From Actinomycetes bacterium (lineage in GTDB: Bacteria > Actinomycetota > Thermoleophilia > Gaiellales > Gaiellaceae), in the NCBI GenBank assembly GCA_026708005.1, contig JAPOVR010000141.1, positions 1 to 56,511 of the forward strand: a stretch of DNA of 56,511 nt, written 5' to 3'. The first letter of the stretch is position 1; every line of letters starts with the position of its first letter. Under the pieces are notes generated by a model. It was not told where the DNA came from, made no database searches, and was given only the letters and a program-made list of their open reading frames with translations. Positions 50,858 to 56,511 of this stretch are shown in pieces. Position numbers and translations under genes: made by a program.

Positions 50858-52909
50858 GTGGCTTACGTGCTTGCGATCGACGTCGGCGGGACGTTCACCG
50901 ACCTCGTGCTGACCGATCAGCACAACGGCTCGCACGTGGTTTCCAAGACGCCGTCGACCCCTGCCGACCCCGCCGTTGGCGTGCTCGAGGGGATCCGCAG
51001 GGTGATGGCTCGCGCGGGCGCCTCAGCCGACGATCTGTCCGCGCTCCGCCTTGGAACGACCGCGGGTGTCAACGCGCTCTTGACCCGCCGCGGCGCGCGC
51101 GTCGGTCTGCTGGTCACGGAGGGGTTCCGCGAGATCCTCCACCTCGCCCGCTCACAGACGCCCGGCCCGCTTGTCGGCTGGCTTAACATGGACAAGTCCG
51201 AGCCGCTCGCCGACCTCGAGCTCACGATCGAGGTTCCCGAGCGATGCCGAGCCGACGGCACGGTCGAGCGGCCCATCGACGAGGCGGCCGCCCGCTCCGC
51301 CATCACCGCGCTGGTGGAGGCGGGTGTCGATGCGGTCGCAGTCGTGTTCCTCCACAGCTACGCGAACCCCGAGAACGAGCGGCGCGGGAGGGAGCTGGCC
51401 CACGACATCGCACCGCGCCTCGCGGTCTCGCTCTCGAGCGACGTGCTTCCCGAGTACCGCGAGTACGAGCGGGCGGCCACGACCGTCGCGAACGCGTTCG
51501 TCATGCCGGCGGTGTCGCACGCTCTCGCCGAGCTCGAGGGAAGCCTCACCGCGGATGGCTGGCGGCCGGCGATCAGCGTCGTGCGCTCGGACGGCGGCCT
51601 GATGTCCGCGCACGCCGCCGTGGAGCGGCCTGTCTCGACCATCTTGTCCGGTCCGTCCGGCGGCGTCGCCGGCGCGCTTGCCCTCGCATGTCAGTCGGGC
51701 TTCTCGAACGTCCTGACGCTCGACATGGGCGGGACGTCAACCGACGTGTCGGCCTGCATCGACGGCCAAGTCGCCATCGCGCGGGAGACCGTCGTTGGCG
51801 ACTTTCCCCTCAGGGTCCCGAGCGTCGACGTCCGCTCGATCGGCGCAGGCGGCGGGTCGATCGCCTCCGTTCCGGAGGCGATTCGTGCGCTTCGCGTCGG
51901 CCCCCAGTCGGCCGGCGCGCAGCCGGGCCCGGCGTGCTACGGGAGGGGTGGTGTCGAGCCCACTGTGACCGACGCAAACCTCCTCCTTGGCCGGCTTCCC
52001 GACGAGCTCTTGGGTGGCGAGATGCGCCTCGACCGCACGCGGGCCGCGGAGGCGATTGCCTCTCTGGCGGCACAGCTCGGTCTCGAGACGGTCGAGGCCG
52101 CACAGGGCATCGTCGACATCGTGGACGAGAGCATGGCCGGCGCGCTTCGGCTGATCTCGGTCGAGCGGGGGCTCGACCCAAGGCGGTTCGCCCTCGTCGC
52201 GTTCGGGGGAGCCGGCCCGCTCCATGCCAACGCCCTCGCCGCGCTCCTCGGGTGCTTTCCCGTGATCGTGCCGCCGTCCGCGGGTGTCCTGTCGGCGTAC
52301 GGATTCCAAACGGTTGGGCATCGGGCGACCTTCACGCGCACGATGATCCGCGAGCTCAGCCCGGCGAGCCTCACCGAGATCCGAGCCGCGTTCGCACAGC
52401 TGGCAGCCGAGGCCAGTGCCTGGCTCGAGCGCGAGCGGGTCGACGGCGCGGCGCTCGCCTACTCGTGCGATCTGCGGTTCCTTCGTCAGGGCTACGAGCT
52501 CGAGATCAGCTTCCCGGAGTCCCAGCTCGCGGCTCGGTGGGACGCCGCTATCGGCGAGCGTCTCTGTGCAGACCATCGGCGTCTCTATGGTTTCGTTCCC
52601 GACGCACCGGCTGAGGTCGTGAACCTGCGAATCGAAGCGCACGGCCCGGCAACGGTTCGGCTGCCCGAGCCGACACCGGTCACGCCCGGCGACGGGGAGC
52701 ACGCGCGCGTTGGCATGACGGAGATGTACGCTGAGTCGGCGCCGCTGAGGGCCGGGATCTTCGCGCGGAACGAGCTCCAGGCCGGCGATCGGCTGAGCGG
52801 GCCCGCCGTCATCACCGAGGACGACGCGACGACGCTTGTGCTGCCGGGCCATCGGGCGACGGTCGACGCACACCTCAACCTCCTGCTCGAGGCGGACGAG
52901 GGGCTGTGA
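50858..52909 (+). CDS. Hydantoinase/oxoprolinase family subunit A (HyuA-like)
   Basis: A 683-residue second hydantoinase A. IDVGGTFTDLV, LRLGTTAGVNALL, LDMGGTSTDVSA, SIGAGGGSIA and GPACYGRGGVEPTVTDAN are visible. It is paired with the B subunit at 52906 by a four-base overlap (GTGA). The start GTG at 50858 lies 13 bases after the lyase stop; the longer open frame enters the lyase gene and is unlikely. Sequence differs clearly from the HyuA at 45619, so they probably act on different ring substrates. Confidence 0.9.
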   Translation: MAYVLAIDVGGTFTDLVLTDQHNGSHVVSKTPSTPADPAVGVLEGIRRVMARAGASADDLSALRLGTTAGVNALLTRRGARVGLLVTEGFREILHLARSQTPGPLVGWLNMDKSEPLADLELTIEVPERCRADGTVERPIDEAAARSAITALVEAGVDAVAVVFLHSYANPENERRGRELAHDIAPRLAVSLSSDVLPEYREYERAATTVANAFVMPAVSHALAELEGSLTADGWRPAISVVRSDGGLMSAHAAVERPVSTILSGPSGGVAGALALACQSGFSNVLTLDMGGTSTDVSACIDGQVAIARETVVGDFPLRVPSVDVRSIGAGGGSIASVPEAIRALRVGPQSAGAQPGPACYGRGGVEPTVTDANLLLGRLPDELLGGEMRLDRTRAAEAIASLAAQLGLETVEAAQGIVDIVDESMAGALRLISVERGLDPRRFALVAFGGAGPLHANALAALLGCFPVIVPPSAGVLSAYGFQTVGHRATFTRTMIRELSPASLTEIRAAFAQLAAEASAWLERERVDGAALAYSCDLRFLRQGYELEISFPESQLAARWDAAIGERLCADHRRLYGFVPDAPAEVVNLRIEAHGPATVRLPEPTPVTPGDGEHARVGMTEMYAESAPLRAGIFARNELQAGDRLSGPAVITEDDATTLVLPGHRATVDAHLNLLLEADEGL

Positions 52910-54585
52910 GCGCGAAGGAGGCGCAGAACGTCGATCTCGTCACCGTCGAGATCATCGAGCGGGCGCTTCGCAGCCTGCGCGACGAGATGGACGCCGTTGT
53001 CCTCCGCTCGGCGATGTCGCCGATCATCCGCGAGCAGCACGACGAGTTCCCGCTCGTCACGAATGCCGATGGCCTCATGCTTGTCGGCCAGTTCGGCTCC
53101 TACGTGCCGCTCCTTCTGGAAACGTTCGACGAGACGATCGAGCCCGGCGACGTCGTACTGCAGAGCGACCCGTACCTTTGTGACGGTGCCATTCAGCACA
53201 CGCCCGACTGGCTCGTGCTCGTACCAATCGACTACGGCGATGCTCGCGTCGGCTACACGTCGATGTTCGGGCACATGCTCGACGTGGGCGGCTCGGTTCC
53301 CGGCAGCATGGCCGCGACCGCCCGTTCCGTCTGGGAGGAGGGCCTCCGCATTCCACCGATCAAGCTCTTCTCCCGCGGCGAGCTGAACCGCGACGTGCTG
53401 AAGGTCATCCTGCGCAACTCCCGCACGCCCGACATAAACGAGGCGGATCTGTTCGCGATCGTCGCGGCCTGCCGCACAGGGGCCGACCGCGTCGTCGAGC
53501 TGTGCGAGCGCTTCGGCCTCGAGACCTACCTGGCTGCAGGCGACGCCATGCTGGCCCGGACGAGAGAGGCAGTGAGGCGGATCATCCTCACGTACATCCC
53601 CGAGGAACCCGTCGTCTTCGAGGACGTCGTCGATGATGACGGACAGGGCAACGGGCCGTTCCGCATGAGGCTGAGCATCCACCGGGTCAGCGACCGTGCC
53701 GTCCTCGACTGGACGGGATCAGACCCTGAGGCGCCGGGTCCGATCAACCTGCTCACCCACGAGGGCCTGTTCAAGATGTTCGTCGGGATCTACCTGATCA
53801 TGGCCTTCGATCCCGAGATCCTCTTCAATGAGGGCTTCCACGACCTGATCGAGGTGGAGCTGCCGGAGGGGAGCATTCTCAAGCCGCGCTTCCCGGCGCC
53901 GCTCGGCCTGCTCAACATCTCGCTCGCGCGCCAGCTTGACGTCGTGCAGGGAGCGCTCGCCGCGTGCGCCCCCGAGTACGCGGCGGGCGCAGGGTACGGC
54001 TCGAGCCCGGCAATGACCTATTCGGGCAACGACGAGCGCGGTCGGTACTTCCAGCTCGGCGAGATCTCCTACGGCGGGCTGCCAGGACGGCCGAAGGGGG
54101 ACGGCCTCGACGGGCACTCGTGGTGGCCGCTCTTCACGAACATCCCGACCGAGTACATCGAGAGCTACTACCCGGTCACGGTTGAGCGGTATCGATCGGC
54201 GTCCGACTCAGGCGGTGCGGGGCGCCACCGTGGCGGCAACGGCATTGAGAAGGTCTACCGCTTCGAGGTTGCCGGTGAGGTGACGATCCAGGACGACCGC
54301 TGGCGAAGCCTGCCCTGGGGCGTTGAAGGCGGCCTGCCCGGCGCTCCGTCCCGCAAGGTGCTGCTCCGCAGCGACGGCGCACGCGAGGAGCTTCCTTCGA
54401 AGTGCGATCTCGTGCCGGTGGCTGCGGGCGACCGCCTCCTCTTCATCACCGCCGGCGCCGGGGGGCTCGGGGATCCGAGCGGGCGCGACCCTGCTGCGGT
54501 GCGGCGAGATGTCAGGCGTGGGCTGGTGAGCGCGAAGGCGGCTGCGAGAAACTATGGCACTGCCCTTGAAAAGGAGGACACATGA
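52906..54585 (+). CDS. Hydantoinase/oxoprolinase family subunit B (HyuB-like)
   Basis: A 559-residue hydantoinase B. The N-terminus VDLVTVEIIERALRSLRDEM is standard, then SPIIREQHDEFPLV, GDVVLQSDPYLCDG and YTSMFGHMLDVGGSVPGS (metal-binding His-Asp). Later GGAGRHRGGNGIEK and AGAGGLGDPSGRDP, all family hallmarks. It forms the A2B2-type complex with the gene at 50858 and overlaps the next gene by four bases. The specific substrate cannot be read. Confidence 0.9.
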   Translation: MSAKEAQNVDLVTVEIIERALRSLRDEMDAVVLRSAMSPIIREQHDEFPLVTNADGLMLVGQFGSYVPLLLETFDETIEPGDVVLQSDPYLCDGAIQHTPDWLVLVPIDYGDARVGYTSMFGHMLDVGGSVPGSMAATARSVWEEGLRIPPIKLFSRGELNRDVLKVILRNSRTPDINEADLFAIVAACRTGADRVVELCERFGLETYLAAGDAMLARTREAVRRIILTYIPEEPVVFEDVVDDDGQGNGPFRMRLSIHRVSDRAVLDWTGSDPEAPGPINLLTHEGLFKMFVGIYLIMAFDPEILFNEGFHDLIEVELPEGSILKPRFPAPLGLLNISLARQLDVVQGALAACAPEYAAGAGYGSSPAMTYSGNDERGRYFQLGEISYGGLPGRPKGDGLDGHSWWPLFTNIPTEYIESYYPVTVERYRSASDSGGAGRHRGGNGIEKVYRFEVAGEVTIQDDRWRSLPWGVEGGLPGAPSRKVLLRSDGAREELPSKCDLVPVAAGDRLLFITAGAGGLGDPSGRDPAAVRRDVRRGLVSAKAAARNYGTALEKEDT

Positions 54586-56459
54586 GCGCGGGTTCCCGAG
54601 ACGGCTCGAGGCCGATCTACGACGTGGTTGCAGAGCACAATGTTCGCGTGCCCACACGTGACGGGCTGACGCTCGCCACCGACCTCCACCGGCCGGCGGT
54701 GGACGGGAGGGCCGCCGACGGTCCGTTCCCGACCGTCCTCTTGCGCACGCCGTACGATCGCGCCCGCCCGCCGCTCGTCTTGACCGCCCGGTTCTTCGCA
54801 GCGCGCGGCTACATCTTCGCCACTCAAGACTGCCGCGGGCGCTTCGACTCCGACGGGGAGTTCCGGTTTCTCTTCAACGAGCACCACGAGGGGCTTGACG
54901 GACACGACACGGTCGAGTGGATCGCGGCACAGCCGTGGTCGAACGGCAAGGTCGGCACGACCGGCCTCTCGTTCGAAGGTGCCGTTCAACAGGCGATGGC
55001 GGTGACGCAGCCGCCTCATCTGACGACGCAGATCGTGCTCGACTCGGCCTACAACTACTACACGAGGCCGATTCGTCACTCGGGAGCGTTCACGCAGGGC
55101 ATCTTCCTGCCATACACGTTCTTCATGGCGATGGTGGGCGGGAAGGAGGCGCAGGAGCGCCCCGAGATCAAGGTTCCGCTGCGGGAGGTCCTCGAGAACT
55201 TCCCAGAATGGACCAAGCGCCTCCCGATCAAGGAGGGCGGCACGCCGCTCTCCCTCGCTCCCAGCTACGAGCGCTGGTACTTCGAGATGGCGACGAAGGG
55301 GGAGTACGACGAGTTCTGGCAGAACCCTGCCTCGAGCCTCGAAGCGCACATCGACGACTACCCCGATATCCCCCTCTGCCTGTTGACGAGCTGGTACGGG
55401 CACCACGCGTGGTCGAACCTCGAGAAGTGGCGTGCTCTGCGTGAGCGCAACAGCGCGCCCGTGCGCCTCCTGTGCGGCATCTGGGTGCATGGCCCCGCGT
55501 ACTTGGCGGAAACGGCGGCTGGGGAGGTGGATTTCGGCAATGACGCCGCGGTGGGCTACCTCGACGACTTCCGGCTCCGCTGGTTCGATCGCTTCCTCAA
55601 GGACCTCGACACGGGCATCGACGAAGGACCTCCGCTTCGCCTCTTCATCATGGGCGGAGGCGGCGGCAAGGTGCAGCAAGGCGGCGTCCGCGGCATCGAT
55701 CAGCGCCTCGTGCACGGAGGCCGCTGGCGGAACGAGCAGGAGTGGCCGATCGAGCGCGCCGAGGATCACACCCTGTACCTGGGCGCCGGCGGAGCTCTCT
55801 CGGCACAGCACCCGGACGGGGAGCCAGCGACGTCCTTCACGTATGACCCGCGCGACCCCGTCCCGACGATCGGCGGCTGCCTCCAGAACCCGATCGGCGT
55901 TCTCGGCTTCGTCTATGGTGGAGCGTTCGATCAGCGCGCCCGCGCCGACCTCTGGCTCTGCAAGGACACACTGCCGCTCGCGGCCCGGGCCGATGTTCTC
56001 GTGTTCCGCACCGAGCCGCTCGTCGAGCGCCTGGAGGTGACCGGTGCGATCGAGGTACGGCTCTGGGTGAGCTCCTCGGCGCTTGACACCGACTTCACGG
56101 CGAAGCTCATCGACGAGTATCCCGCGAGCGAGGAGTGGCCGACAGGGTTCGCGATGAACCTGTCCGACAGCATCATCCGCATGCGCTACCGCGACGGGTT
56201 CTCGGAGGCCGTGTTGATGGAGCCCGGTCAGGTGTACGAGGTCACGATCGGCCCGCTGATCACGAGTAACCTCTTCGATGTTGGACATCGAATCAGGCTT
56301 GACATCTCGAGCTCGAGCAGCCCGCAGTTCGATCCGAACCCCAACACCGGGGATCCCCTGGGGCGCTCGACGGGGGTCGTCGTTGCCCGCAACACCGTGT
56401 ACCACGACAACGCGCGGCCGTCCCGGCTCGTCCTCCCTGTTGTCCCCGACGGGAGTTGA
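54582..56459 (+). CDS. CocE/NonD-family hydrolase (X-Pro dipeptidyl-peptidase type), acid residue replaced
   Basis: A 625-residue CocE-type esterase/amidase. VRVPTRDGLTLATDLHRP and VLLRTPYDRA start the first domain, the elbow GTTGLSFEGA supplies the Ser nucleophile, and IWVHGP the expected catalytic His. The acid position, GGWYD in most relatives, reads TSWYGHH here, with Gly for Asp. The C-terminal jelly-roll (about 440-620) ends with ARNTVYHD, as in cocaine esterase relatives. It hydrolyses an ester or amide bond in a substrate that may also feed the HyuAB complex. AAAAGGAGG lies upstream of the ATG, which overlaps the HyuB stop by four bases. Confidence 0.88.
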   Translation: MSAGSRDGSRPIYDVVAEHNVRVPTRDGLTLATDLHRPAVDGRAADGPFPTVLLRTPYDRARPPLVLTARFFAARGYIFATQDCRGRFDSDGEFRFLFNEHHEGLDGHDTVEWIAAQPWSNGKVGTTGLSFEGAVQQAMAVTQPPHLTTQIVLDSAYNYYTRPIRHSGAFTQGIFLPYTFFMAMVGGKEAQERPEIKVPLREVLENFPEWTKRLPIKEGGTPLSLAPSYERWYFEMATKGEYDEFWQNPASSLEAHIDDYPDIPLCLLTSWYGHHAWSNLEKWRALRERNSAPVRLLCGIWVHGPAYLAETAAGEVDFGNDAAVGYLDDFRLRWFDRFLKDLDTGIDEGPPLRLFIMGGGGGKVQQGGVRGIDQRLVHGGRWRNEQEWPIERAEDHTLYLGAGGALSAQHPDGEPATSFTYDPRDPVPTIGGCLQNPIGVLGFVYGGAFDQRARADLWLCKDTLPLAARADVLVFRTEPLVERLEVTGAIEVRLWVSSSALDTDFTAKLIDEYPASEEWPTGFAMNLSDSIIRMRYRDGFSEAVLMEPGQVYEVTIGPLITSNLFDVGHRIRLDISSSSSPQFDPNPNTGDPLGRSTGVVVARNTVYHDNARPSRLVLPVVPDGS

Positions 56460-56511
56460 GCGTTCAGGTGTCGTCTGGTGTTGGGGGGCTGGTGGGTGGG
56501 GGTTTGTCGGG

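Overview
This 56.5 kb window is GC-rich throughout. It uses many GTG and TTG starts, GGAGG-type ribosome binding sites and 4-base stop/start overlaps. It also carries twin-arginine lipoproteins and a probable F420-dependent luciferase-like oxidoreductase. Together these suggest a high-GC actinobacterium, possibly Thermoleophilia or a relative; the lineage is inference. I see no rRNA, tRNA, CRISPR array, transposase, integrase or phage gene, and no recognisable transcription factor. The content is accessory and catabolic.

Left part (1-23 kb). A minus-strand operon (5969 to 1463) encodes a solute-binding protein, a bicupin, an alpha/beta-hydrolase-fold protein and a second cupin. Divergent to it is a plus-strand set: luciferase-like oxidoreductase, ABM-domain protein, bicupin. 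Then come a frameshifted hydrolase-fold gene, another hydrolase-fold gene with a small-molecule kinase and an acetoacetyl-CoA synthetase, a nitroreductase, a hydrolase, an MFS transporter with a further hydrolase, a solute-binding protein, and a bicupin coupled to a broken methyltransferase.

Middle (23-43 kb). Two more solute-binding proteins, several SnoaL/NTF2-like proteins (one a tandem fusion, one broken), an EmrB-type MFS exporter, a SnoaL-hydrolase-bicupin operon, two minus-strand cupins, and one complete peptide-type ABC transporter operon (DppB, C, D, F-like) that ends in a hydrolase-fold gene.

Right part (43-56.5 kb). A plus-strand run: ureidoglycolate-lyase-like protein, bicupin, aldo/keto reductase, hydantoinase A, aconitase-family large and small subunits, an isocitrate-lyase-superfamily C-C lyase, a second hydantoinase A with hydantoinase B, and a CocE/NonD-type hydrolase. 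The hydratase plus lyase pair matches the logic of dimethylmaleate hydratase and 2,3-dimethylmalate lyase.

Three things stand out. First, seven hydrolase-fold genes all lack the serine nucleophile. Six have Gly-x-His-[Thr/Ser]-Gly at the elbow, and their usual catalytic-His region carries Asp. They are intermingled with eight cupin genes, which I read as a repeated, probably undescribed enzyme module. Second, seven copies of an intergenic element of about 100 bp, with two potential stems and compensatory changes, sit one in each long gene-free stretch. Third, five Tat-type lipoprotein solute-binding proteins carry proline-rich stalks (about 70 residues in the four complete ones) and share one visible permease set. 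Three genes are frameshifted, one next to a (GACC)3 tract.
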